64,000 bases of DNA from Trichobilharzia regenti (taxonomy: Eukaryota; Platyhelminthes; Trematoda; Strigeidida; Schistosomatidae). Below the pieces are notes generated by a model, which worked only from the letters and a program-made list of their open reading frames with translations, searched no databases and was not told the origin of the DNA. Positions 22,211 to 32,599 of this stretch are shown here, piece by piece. The stretch lies in contig OX235270.1 in NCBI GenBank assembly GCA_944472135.2, positions 55,495,267-55,559,266 of the forward strand, written 5' to 3'. Every line of letters starts with the position of its first letter. The first letter of the stretch is position 1. The position numbers and the translations under genes were made by a program.

Positions 22211-22405
22211 AAAAGTTTGTTTTTAGTTTTTGATTACAGCTTGATTCCACACAGTACTTCTTGGTACAAGTATGGAATTTTCAGCATGGATATCGGTAGC
22301 CCAAATTTTGCAGGCCGACCATAGATATCAGGTGTGCATCGGCAGGGGATCGAAACCTCGGACCATGTGCATGGTCGACGAGAGTCCTAACCACTGTGCC
22401 ACCAA
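22211..22405 (-). mobile_element. tRNA-derived SINE (type 1)
   Basis: Read on the minus strand it starts with an RNA polymerase III A box (TGGCACAGTGGTTAGG, 22386-22401), then a B box (GGTTTCGATCCCC, 22345-22357), a body, and a tail (GAAAATTCCATACTTGTACC). It is absent at the matching position in transposon copy B (about 46318-46322). The tail matches the 3' tail of the LINE relic at 11443-11495. A 5'-truncated second copy is at 63202-63338. Confidence 0.8.
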
Positions 22406-22882
22406 CGTATATGCTGCATCAATCATGCCGTTTTTATCATGATTAGCCAGACCATTATACTTATTTAAGGATCTCTAAAAATAATGGTCAAGCGATAATT
22501 GAAGTTGCGTGAAGTTATTGCTTCTTCAGAACATTGTTTGCATTCCTGACACTCCTGAGAAGTCCTTAGATCGTAATTTGGCATGAATTGTTGAATTCAG
22601 CAAATAAATCTACTGCCATATCATTTCTTTCCTGAGCTGTAATAATTTGTGTTGTTAATTATCTCTCCAATTTGATAAAACGCTCACGGAAATTCAGAAC
22701 TTAACCAAGCAGCAAAATGATGTTTGAAATTACCTCAACTCGAATGACAAACTGGCCAATCACAAGCGAGCGAATCGCTTGTTTATCTCATTCGCGGTCA
22801 CTCAAAATTACGGCCGTCGACAGGCTGCCGACAGGCTGTCCGTTTTAAAGGGGTGACAGTAAGTAGAGGTTGTCGGGCAAAG

Positions 22883-23419
22883 TTAAACTTTAGACACCAC
22901 TAACAACCAATCAGCAAACGACCTTGAACGGACCTTCAATAGAATTTGTATATGTCCTCGTAACGGGATCCACAAAATCACTGGAATGGATGACTTTGAT
23001 GAATATATCCCAAAGGTGACAGCGAATTGTAACCTTTCCATTCGTCCGTATGTATTATAGACCCTCATTTTACAAGTCTGGTAATAATAGGTGTAATAGT
23101 AATTGCTTTTCTCTCTGCTATCTGTTTTAGCACCCAGTAGTTGCAGATATATAAAATACGCGTTAGGGAGATATGCGACTTGGCGAAAAAAGTTCCTACG
23201 AAATATTAAAATAATCAGCCCTCCCTCTCTAATACTAGCACGCTTCAAACATATACCACAACGATGAACAAATCCATCAATTGATCTGCTATAGCTTTTT
23301 AAAGTCATGATACCACCACACGAACAAGTTCGCTCCTTCCGGAGCAACCCTAAATCCAGACAATACTGGAAAACACTATCCTCCTCGAATTGCAAACGTA
23401 ACCTTGTAAGGTCACGCAT
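22883..23419 (-). pseudogene. Merlin transposase fragment (N-terminal zinc domain)
   Basis: A 178-residue frame from ATG 23419 down to the left inverted repeat. Residues about 30-80 have the Merlin/IS1016 N-terminal zinc-binding pattern (CSCGG...DGFVHRCGIC) followed by the signature RASIREGG. The later part (LPNAYFIYLQLL) loses similarity and lacks the DDE triad expected in a roughly 300-residue enzyme, and the end of the frame (SFADWLLVVSKV) is encoded by the inverted repeat itself. An internal deletion joining the N-terminal exon to the element end is the likely cause. Confidence 0.75.
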
Positions 23420-23454
23420 TAGAAATGAATCAAGCGCTATACATCATTGAACTA

Positions 23455-23547
23455 CGTTCGTGAACCTCATTGGATAATTCGACATCGTTCGTGAATCTCA
23501 TTGGATAATTCGACATCGTTCGTGAATCTCATTGGATAATTCGCTGA
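23455..23547. repeat. Tandem repeat, 3 copies of a 31-bp unit
   Basis: Units at 23455-23485, 23486-23516 and 23517-23547 begin CGTTCGTGAA and contain CTCATTGGATAATTCG. They are nearly identical; the third diverges only at its end, where it runs into the Merlin inverted repeat (GCTGATTGG). Confidence 0.85.
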
Positions 23548-23582
23548 TTGGTAGTTAGTGATGTCGAAAGTTTAACTTCGCC

Positions 23583-23989
23583 GGTTGCAGTATTTACAAT
23601 TACTAGTGGGTTGCAAAATATAATAATGCGAAAAAGATTGTCAAACACGATAACTGGTACGTTCAGGACTTTTTTAAGACATTAGTAGATATTTGAATCT
23701 GGTTCCCAGATAGCACTTTTTCGGGCGCATTGCAGATCTTTTGAGGCAAAAAACTTCGGGCAGATCTACTTACGTGAGACAGTGCCCATAAGTCTGCCCC
23801 CAAAAATATGCAATGCCCCCGAAAAGGTGCTAGCTGGGTTTTGAGTTGCTGAACAGATTTTTTGACGGAGGTACCTGCAAACTATTCATGGCGTAGTTAA
23901 ATTTTAAGCACCAATAAGTACCAGCAGAGTGCGACAGCACCAGTGACCCTGGTGAATGACATAGATAAAATATATATGCACAAGAAACC
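23583..23989. other. Short unassigned stretch with a lone Merlin-like terminus
   Basis: At 23890 the sequence GGCGTAGTTAAATTTTAAGC resembles the left terminus of the Merlin element at 22876 but has no visible partner. It may be the end of a second, interrupted Merlin copy. Nothing else recognised. Confidence 0.4.
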
Positions 23990-24139
23990 TCTCCAATCCT
24001 CATTCAACTTTGTCTTCATTTTCATCCCTATTATCTTGCCTTCCACTGATGCAACTCCTCGGTTTGATAGCTCTCCAATTCCTCTCCACTCTGAGTCCAC
24101 TAAAAACGATGGAAGCCAAAAAACCACTACCGACAGCCT

Positions 24140-24528
24140 CCTAAAGCCACGCCGCCAATTTCATATAGGAGCATTTAATGTCAGGACACTTTGCCAAATA
24201 GGACAACAAGCATCACTAGCCAAGACCCTGGCATCACGAGCCATTGATGTATGTTGTGTTTCAGAAACACGCATACAAGACCCAAGTGCGGTTATTCACC
24301 TAACCCCACCTGGCCAACAGGTTGAATCTTCAAAATTCACCTTGAGGGTGTCAGGAGATGCCACAGCTAGTTCACGAGGATTAGCTGGCGTAGGGATAGC
24401 TTTGAGTACTAGGGCAGAAAAGATATTACTTGAATGGATCCCGGTAGATAGCCGAATAGGTACTGTCCGTCTGAACGGATCAGCAAAAAGGAGAAAGGAC
24501 TGCACTACTCGCCGATGCCTTTTCGTAA
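24140..24528 (+). pseudogene. RTE endonuclease, N-terminal half
   Basis: The frame reads FHIGAFNVRTLCQIGQQASL, CCVSETRIQD and SGDATASSRGLAGVGIALS, the Mg-binding and Glu motifs of an AP-type endonuclease. It stops making sense at the run of ATA repeats at 24528, where the inserted DNA starts. Confidence 0.8.
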
Positions 24529-27061
24529 TAATAATAATAATAATGTATATTCTCATACAAACATATAAATTCACATGAAAATGCATGCCACTTTTACAGG
24601 CACGATCAAGTATGATATAATATCAAATCGTAGATTGTCTACAAGTTAATAATGTTTCAACAGTTAAATATTTGATATATATATAAATACGCATTGTCTG
24701 AACTAGGCTGTATAGTTATTGAATTGTACAATTGTCCTCCAGGTTGAGCGGAAAAATGGACTTCGTTTCGTTTTCATCCTGTGGTTGTCGGCATACGATA
24801 ACCAACCAATATTGAGGTAAGTACAACGTTTACAAGGGATTGAAAGCTGTTTTAGAAAAGTAAAAGTGCTAAGGTGAATCAATAAAGTGTAGTGAAAGGG
24901 GTAAGTGCAAGTATCACTAATAAATGCATTAATAAAGGAAACTCCCTAGGCTGACAACGTTCATTTGCAATGTATAATGCTTCCTGTACGGTTTGCACTA
25001 TCATGATGTCCACTTTTGGTTTTAATACATTTATCCTCAGTTGTGACAGTTGTTTTTGTTTTATACCTTTTTGTGCATTTAGTGCACAACCGCACCCTTC
25101 AGAGAGTAGGAATATAATAAGTCATAAAGAGCTGTAAAATGTTAGGTTTAATGGGATATTATGAGGATCGAGTAAAGACGTTATTGGAAAATGAATGAGA
25201 TAAGACATTGTGAAGTGGTATTTAAGGATCAGACAATGGACAGCAAGTTAGTTTATAAGATGCCCCATAAATCTGTGCAGATCCCGCGTGGTCGCGTCTC
25301 AACAATAGGCTGAGCGAATGGTATATATTTAAAGGTAGAAGCATGATCTGTCAAGGCGTTCATTATTATCTTTTTCAAGATAAAGATCTAAGCCCTCATA
25401 AAAATCAGAAATATCTCGAGCCTTTAATTTGTATATTGCTGTTCCTGCAGAATGGGGCGATTCACCTTAGTGACCCCCACGATATCTACTGATCAGCTAA
25501 CGCCACCCTCCCTCATTTTTTGATGTTAAGCTCTGAGACTATGATTATTATGGCTACCGCAAATATATTGCTTGGTACCAGACATGTTCGTACCTCATAT
25601 TCCATCTCCCTAGCTTTCTTAATGAGTGCTTCCAATAGGTCTCCGCGTACATCTTTATGAACATTATATATGTATGCATGCGTCTTAATGAACAGATTAC
25701 TTTACAAGAAGTTAAAACCTTAAAGAATAAAAAGAATAGGTTTTGTGAATAGTGAAGCAAGATTCAGCAGAACAATATAGTTAGGGATCAATGTAGGTAG
25801 TATGAACTGAAGGTAAGGTCGGTTGGCGGGACTTAGTGTACTAAATTATCATGACAGTCTTACATATAGTAAACATTTGACATTGCAAAGTAACCTGTCT
25901 ACATATATTATAAAAAAATATTAACAGAACCAACAAAATTTCAGCATTTGGTTAACAGTACTACAGAAGGGTAGTTAGTACTACAGGTAGTCGTGAAGTA
26001 AATCAATCTATGTATAATAAGAGCATAGTCAGTGTCATAATTCGTATTATCAAAGAATACATTAGGCTCAGTAACTGAGTGTTATAAGGAAAATAAGAGC
26101 GGTAAACCAAGAGAACATTTGCCGCATAAGTATTTTAATCATTTTAGGTATTTTAATGACAATCTAATTTCAAGTATTGAACCTACATAATTATTATTAT
26201 TATTGTATCCTTTAGTTCCTAGAGGAACATAGGGCTTCAGCTGCGCACCTCCATTGACTTCGGTTTTCTGACAGCTTTTTCACCCTGCTGCAGGTCTGTC
26301 CACATGCTTTCATCTCCTCCTCGCATGACCTCCTCCAAGTCACCCTTGGACGACCAACTCGCCGCCTCCCTTTCGGGTTCCACTCGAGGGCTTGTCTAGT
26401 GATGTCACTTGATGGTTTCCTCAGCGTATGGCCAATCCATCTCCATTTCTTTCTGCCTATTTGTTTCACAATCGGTTCCTGCTGAGTTGGTTCGCTCCCA
26501 GAGATCCCTGTTGCTGATCTTCTCTGACCGGCCATCTGATCTTGAGTATTGAGCGGAGACAGTTGTTAATGAAGGTTTGAAGTTTGTTTGAGATGCTCTT
26601 TATGACTCGCCAAGTCTCTGATCCGTATAGTAGCACTGACTTCACATTGGAGTTGAAAATCCGGATCATAATTACTAAGTATTATTATGTTAGTCTGGGA
26701 ACTAGTGTACTTTCTGTAGTTAAATATTGAAATGCCATTGTCTCTCCATTCTACCAGCAGTTGAGATCTTTGAGGCGGGCTAGGGTGGACATGTTTATAT
26801 GTTTTTCTAGGCTCCTTTTGAAGCTGTCAGGCCTTTCACAGGATCTTATCTCAGAGGGTAGTTGGTTCTAAAGTTTGCAATATTTAATGGTGAAGAAGTT
26901 AGCTCTAGTGGTGAGTTTATGGGTGTTAACCTTGAGAAGGTGGTTATGGTTGCGTAGTCCATACGATTTAGGATTAGCCCAGGTTATGGACGAGTTACTG
27001 TTACAGTGCTTTCTTATAACTTTGAATAAGAGAAATAAATTGCACTTCACTCTCCTTAACC
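24529..27061 (-). mobile_element. Insertion inside the RTE element carrying a LINE 3' fragment
   Basis: Begins with an (ATA)n run at 24529-24544 and ends where RTE coding resumes at 27062. At 27060-26700 the minus strand encodes a CR1-type C terminus (LFLLFKVIRKH, YGLRNHNHL, then KLWNQLPSEIRSCERPDSFK and a stop). The run of ATA would be the 3' tail of this 5'-truncated LINE. The segment 24545-26185 has no recognised coding and may include further insertions. Confidence 0.6.
26190..26685 (-). mobile_element. RTE 3' fragment nested in the LINE fragment
   Basis: Two overlapping minus-strand frames (26669-26466 and 26535-26212) encode the RTE C terminus: LLYGSETWRVIKS, IRWPVRE, then KKWRWIGHTLRKP and WNPKGRRRVGRP. 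After the stop comes AGGAACTAAAGGATACAATA followed by an (AAT)n tail, the usual RTE 3' end. It is a 5'-truncated copy with one frameshift. Confidence 0.8.
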
Positions 27062-28435
27062 GCCTACGCCCCCACTGACTGCAGTTCGGATGAAACAAAG
27101 GACGAGTTCTATCAAAAGCTGTCTAGTTCGGTGAGAAAGGCTAAATGCTCAGATATAGTCGTTCCAGCTGGTGACTTTAGCGCTCACGTAGGGAAATTGT
27201 GTCAATCTGAGAAGGATATCCGGTGGCACCTATGGAGTTTCGTGCCAGCGAACCGACAACGGTGACCGTCTCCTACAGTTCTGCTCTGATAATCATTTGT
27301 TTCTTGTGAGCACTAACTTCAAACACAAGGAGAGACACTGTTTGACTTGGAGACCCCCTTCATCAAACCAACGCTGGACACAAATAGACCACATAGCAAT
27401 AAGCTATCGTTGGCGTGGGTCAGTAGGAGATTGTCGCTCCTTCTGGAACACGTGTGTAGATACCGGTCACGCACTGGTCCGCGCTCGGGTGTGCCTACGA
27501 CTAAACGGACGTAGGGGACAGCTGGAGGCAAACCCATCACGTCCCCAGCTCGATCAGGAAACTAAATCGCTGTTTGAGGAAGAACTAGCTAAACACATAT
27601 CTGTGTTCGACAGCTGTGCTCACCCTGAAGATGCCTGGGAGAATATTCAGTCAGCCATAGATACAGCTGTAAAAGCTGTGAATAAGGTTAATCCAAAGGT
27701 GAGTAAAAACCATTGGATCTCTACTGCCTCATCCGAACTGATAGATGCTAGAAGACTTATTCCGGCGAGCTCCGAATTCAATGAGAAGCGAAAGCTGCAC
27801 AAAAAGAAACTTACGAAAAGTCTCTGCAAGGACCGTGAACAGTGGTGGGTGATAAAGGCGAAAGAGATGGAGAAAGCATCGGCGATAGGCAACACTAGAC
27901 AACTCTTTAGACTCATCAGGGAAACGGGTGGGAAAAGACAAATCATAAGTGAAACAATCTCTGAGGAAACCATAATTAACTCCCAGGATAGACGACTGGA
28001 ACTCTGGAAAGAGCACTATGAAGAGCAGTTTAATTGGCCCACAGCCACGCTCAAACTTCCAAGCATCCAACACCTCCCTGAATGGGATATAGACACAGGT
28101 CCTCCATCCCTAACTGAGGTTACTAAAACTGTCACCAATCTGAAACAAGGAAAAGCAGAGGGACCTGATGGATTGACTTCAAAGGTACTTAAGTACGGTG
28201 GGAACAGTTTACTGTCTGCATTAACTGAGGTTCTAGGCAGCGTCTGGGAATCAGAAGAAGTCTCATCGGGTTGGAGTAAGTCACTGATTATCCCGATATA
28301 CAAGAAGGGAGACAAGTCTTCCTGTGATAATCACAGAGGGATTAGCTTGACTGATATAGTATCTAAAGTCCTAGGCTCAATAATCATGCGTAGACTAAGT
28401 GGTTATTTCAATTATTTCAGAACACAGTGGGTAGA
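27062..28435 (+). pseudogene. RTE endonuclease C-terminal half and start of reverse transcriptase
   Basis: Continues the protein broken at 24528: YAPTDCSSDETKDEFYQKL, GDFSAHVG, then (after a frameshift near 27230) RWTQIDHIAISYRW. The SDH motif expected near residue 60 of the second frame reads TGH. From 27540 to 28430 a clean frame carries the linker and first reverse-transcriptase motifs (LKQGKAEGPDGLTSKVLKY, SLIIPIYKKGDKSSCDNHRG). The palm with catalytic aspartates is absent. Confidence 0.8.
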
Positions 28436-28712
28436 TAAAATCTTCACTTACCATAGAAAGGTATTATCAAAGCATAGGTTAGAATAAGTTTAGAATTTTG
28501 ATTTGACACTAGTAACTAGTGTGATGCGTCTAGTCTTCTGATCGGTGTAGGCTGAATTCTATCAGTCAGGACTTGAACTGCCGCACATCGGTGCAAAGTT
28601 CTATGTCGAAAACAGACAGTCAGGTTGTAATGTGACCACCATTCTAGCTAGCTCGCCATCACGGTGTACATTGATTTGATGGTATAAGTTTAGAATTGTT
28701 GTAAGCTTGGGT
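28411..28712. mobile_element. End fragment related to the CACTA-like element
   Basis: 28415-28496 matches 20335-20418 (TATTTCAGAACACAGTGGG ... GCATAGGTTAGAATAAG). 28683-28709 matches the right terminus (AAGTTTAGAATTGTTGTAAGCTTGGG). A SINE with its own target duplication sits between. Confidence 0.7.
28507..28670 (-). mobile_element. Putative tRNA-derived SINE (type 2) with 9-bp target duplication
   Basis: A 164-bp insertion flanked by perfect direct repeats TTGATTTGA (28498-28506 and 28671-28679). On the minus strand it shows a possible A box (TAGCTAGAATGG, 28639-28650) and a B box (GTTCAAGTCC, 28569-28578), about 60 nt apart. It shows no clear resemblance to the type 1 SINE. No other copy was seen in the window. 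Confidence 0.6.
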
Positions 28713-31382
28713 TTGAGTTAGATTAGGGTTCTGCGTTAGGATTAAATTAAGAAAAAATTAGGGTTAGGGCGAGACTTGGGAGACCAAAATGATAACATGT
28801 ATGGAATGTGGAACAACTACTATATTGACACTCCAGCCCAAGACAGAGCGACATTTTAGTCACACTCTGAAAGAAAGGTATCCTTTTTGTTCATTATTTT
28901 CGTAAATATATGTATTTACACGTGAAAATCCCTTTTTGTATGTTACGTGCGCTGTAGGTCATCTGTCTACTTTTAAGGTGTATTTTCGCCCTGGTCGCTG
29001 ATTATCAGGAAAGCGTAGTTTGTGTGACTTCAGTACGACTAATACTAGTGTAAGAGATCTACTTTTTGTGTTTTGATCCAAATTATCACTTGAGTATGAG
29101 TAAGTACATCAAAACTACCAGAGTGCCGAAGTAGCTGATAGTAAAGTTTTAAACTCAACAGCACTTAATTATACATAACAAGAGTAACCTTTATGATTAC
29201 TACATTAATCATTTTGTTCTGATAACTTACTTTATATTTACTAGGTTTTATAATCTTTACACTAGTGAATGTTTGAACTGTGCAACACTAATAATATGAA
29301 GTGAGTACCATATAGAAAAAGCAAAGCGCTAACACTTTGTATGCTGCTATTTCGACACATAATTACGTATAACTGTCGTTCGACTATTTGATACATTTTT
29401 GCCCCATTTTCAATTGTCTCTTTCAAAAAGGTAGACTTTAAATACTGTATTCGCTTACGAATGTTATAAAGATTGTAGAAAGTAGCTTCATATGAAGGTA
29501 CATGTAAAATGCAGTCTGAATAATATTGTCAAAGACATGAGGATGGTCCACTAAATTACTTACTTTGGAACCTCGTGTCAGCCCTAGTAGCCTATCATGG
29601 TTTTGCGCCTTTTCTCTTAACTCTGTAACACTTGGCATATACTGTTATCTAGTGAATGTAGTCTCATACCATTAAAAAATTCAAGGAGAGTAAATATGTT
29701 ATGTTAAAAGAATGTATGGGCATAACACAGGTAATCACATCATAATGTATAACAGGTAGCCATTTCACTAGAGCCTTGTATTTTGGGCTGGCAGGGTGAG
29801 GACTGAAAGTCAGCGAATCTGCTGTTGAGGACCCAGTCTTTTCTGTGGTGAAACCAAATTATTTTGACGTGGCGCCTGAGTTTGAATCATTCATACTTAA
29901 ATAAATAAAAACTATCTGAAAACCGTCTCTTAAGTTTGAGGTCTCTTTTAATGCAAGCTAATGTTATGAACTGGCTATTTCAGATGAGTACTTAATTGTG
30001 TCCAACTAGCAGAATATTATGATGCTTGCACTTCTTTCCTATAATCTCATCATATTATCTCCAGTAGCCTTAGGTTGTCATATCTTATTAGTGCTATGCG
30101 TTTTAACTATTTTTAGAGCAAACACTGAAATTCCGTGGCTATAAATATTTCGAAATGAAATCATTAGTGTAATTATTATGAATGCTACTCCTGTTAATTA
30201 TCAGTAAATGTCGCCTTCTTCAAATTTTATCTACTTACATTTTTCTCTCCTAGAATTTCGGCATGAATAAAAATTCGTCCCAACTTATTCTTGTCTCCTG
30301 ATTTTGCACTGTCTAGTAAAAGGTGGATAAGCCGTATTTGGGGAAGCTAAGAACCATTAAGTTGTTTTTGGAAGCAACACGTACCACGCAGAGCCATAGA
30401 AAATTCGCTAAAGTTTCATCTCTTTTCACACGATGTATAACTTATCGACTGCGATACGAAAAAGCTGTGCAGATTAAGTGAGACCCATTTTAGTAAACAG
30501 CACAGTGAGGATGGTCAACTGGAATCCAGTTGAGATAAGTTCACTGCTCTCTCAGAGTTGATTTCCTTACTACCTCACTTTCCACAAAATAAAATTCATC
30601 AACTACCAATACACCGCAGAGTGAATTTTAGAAGTACACTAAACTATCCGAATGGATAGTTATGAAACTCATCATGATCTGAAGATGAGAAAAATTAGGC
30701 TACTGAAGCTATTTCATTTGACAGGGAAGTTAGAAACTTTGGATTTAGAAGATTTAAAAAGGTGCTGATTCTCATTCTTCTAGCCATCTGTTACGTATCA
30801 GGGATTTTAAACTTACTTTCGGTCCGAAAGTTAATATATTGTTACATCTTACTAAAAGGCAAGCTTCATAAAATGGATTCAGTTTATCGTAGGAAGTCAG
30901 CTTCTTACTTCGCTAATCCCACAACGTTGTTTCTGTGTGCGCAATGATAAAGTCTGGTGTACCTAACGTCCTGTTTCATGCATAATTGTTCAACAGTTGT
31001 CAGTCACTAATTTTATGTAGCGATTTACTCATGATTCAATTGTAGCATCAGCCACCGAAATTTATGTGTTGGAGACGGTGGATTTTATGCACTTAGTCTA
31101 ATAACATTTCAAAACTAGAATACTAAACTAACTTGAGCATTCTATAGTGCAGCTTGGGGTGAGAGCTGTTGTTTACGTTGAATTCTGATAATTAGTCTCA
31201 GTAGAGATTCCTTGAGAGATAAAGTCAAGGTGATCAGTTAATCTAATACCAATAGAGTGCCTAATTTTATGGGGATAGTATTCAGGAACATAGCTTATAT
31301 GTGATGTAAGGATTGCAGAAAGTAGTTCCATTTGAACGTGCCAACAGAGCGCACAATCTGAATACATCTGTTGAAGATTTGA
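28713..31382. other. Unassigned stretch with two related repeat relics
   Basis: No intact gene. 29465-29545 and 31310-31382 share a diverged repeat (GATTG[TC]AGAAAGTAG and CTGAATA blocks, roughly two-thirds identity), open on the minus strand but without recognised domains. The second copy is interrupted by the MULE at 31383. Confidence 0.5.
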
Positions 31383-32599
31383 GGGTGAGGATATAGGCTG
31401 TCTCCAGGCGTTATCGCGCAATGCCATCGGTTACCGCGCTCACGGCAACGGACGTTATAATCGCCTATTTTTTTGGAAATAGATTATATTTCACTAGTTT
31501 TAGACTTCTGTAGCCGGATGGCAGTAATTCGCTGTATTTTGTTCTTAGTAGAGCGTAAAATTGTATATTATAGCTCGGACGAATTATCAATGAAGAAGTA
31601 ATCCTTTTTAAGAGAGTTCGCATAGAAAGACTATTATTTGCATTATAGTGCGTTGAGGGTTTGTTTTTTTGCGAGTTGTTTGAGATCTTAAGGTTGTAAA
31701 TATACTGCAGGCAATGGCTTTTGTCATTCCAGTGAATCTATTAGAATCTGGCTTATGAAAGAGAAATAGCATGCAGACATAGGTTAGATGTGTGCTTTGA
31801 ACGTGTTAAACTTTACTGTTATCATCCAGGATGACTGAAATACTCATAACACATCGACGACATTATGCGATGAATGAGATAGGCTGCTGAATTTCCTGGT
31901 GATTATATCTATTTTGATGAAGTTCCTAGTTAAAAGTGCTTGGGTGAAGATGTGATAATAGTTTAATTGACATTTGCATATGGAATTTCACAAGGCCTTA
32001 ATTGCTCAGTGCATGAAATGGCATCAGAGTATATTGACATCAGTGTTCATTGTGTCTCGAAGAATAGTATAAATAGTCCTTCTCAAATGTCAGAGTACTT
32101 AAAATTAGTACCAGATTTCTGTCGATTAGTAGCTAGCAGCTGTGTCATACAACTACTGCACCTGTTACATAGGTTATATCAATCTTAAAAATTATTTTGC
32201 TTCACATCACTAAGATATTCTGAGATCCTTAATGACTTAATTGTGGCTATGAAAGATGTAGAAGATGCACTTATGGCTGATATATTTAAAGCAGTTATTA
32301 TTAAACAAGTTATCTGTAAGCAACTTGTGATGTTGTGAATACTGCAAACTGTTGATAAGAAACTGCATCAAAGGAAAAAATGCTGAACAGCTAGAAAATA
32401 CTACTGCAGTTTCGTTGGTTGCTGTTGTTGGAACAAAAAACGTCAAGATAACTATGAACTGATTATTACAGGTGCAATGATGGTAGTGCTTGTGTCCTGT
32501 TTCCAGTTAAGGCATCGTACACACGAATACGGTAATGAAAATTACAACTTTCCGTATATAAGAACAATAATTAATTAAGTTTCGGTCGACATACATTAA

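Larger units (their letters stand above)
14587..22830. mobile_element. TIR DNA transposon of unknown superfamily (copy A), interrupted
   Basis: The left end (AGGCAGCCTGTGGACGGGCG at 14587) and right end (reverse complement of ...CGGCCGTCGACAGGCTGCC ending 22829/22830) form inverted repeats matching those of copy B at 44171-46755. Flanks 14587-14930 and 20435-22830 align collinearly with copy B. Between them sits a CACTA-like element, and a SINE at 22211-22405 is absent from copy B. No intact target duplication is visible for copy A: the right end is followed by a partial repeat of its own terminus (GACAGGCTG). No transposase belonging to the outer element was found, so it looks non-autonomous. 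Confidence 0.8.
22876..23582 (-). mobile_element. Deleted Merlin-type DNA transposon
   Basis: Terminal inverted repeats of about 40 bp: GGCAAAGTTAAACTTTAGAC at 22876 and its partner ending 23582 (GGCGAAGTTAAACTTTCGAC on the minus strand). Flanks GGTTGTCG and GGTTGCAG could be a decayed 8-bp target duplication, the size known for Merlin. Internally it carries the N-terminal part of a Merlin/IS1016-type transposase and a 3 x 31-bp tandem repeat. At about 0.7 kb it is too short to encode the whole enzyme, so it is non-autonomous. Confidence 0.75.
23990..28410 (+). mobile_element. RTE-type LINE, broken by nested insertions
   Basis: Plus-strand endonuclease N terminus at about 24140-24528 and the rest of the endonuclease plus start of the reverse transcriptase at 27062-28430 belong to one protein, split by about 2.5 kb of foreign DNA. 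The 3' part is missing: the frame ends within the fingers of the reverse transcriptase, where a CACTA end fragment begins. It resembles the SR2-like RTE elements of schistosomes. A relic of the same family is at 61620-61985. Confidence 0.75.

Noticed and set aside
22340..22405. A tRNA gene
   Set aside because: A and B boxes are present but the cloverleaf does not close, and the sequence continues into a SINE body and tail; a truncated copy exists at 63202.
28726..28772. TTAGGG-like bases (TTAGGGTTAGGG)
   Set aside because: Only about two units plus scattered partial ones; too short to call an interstitial telomere array.
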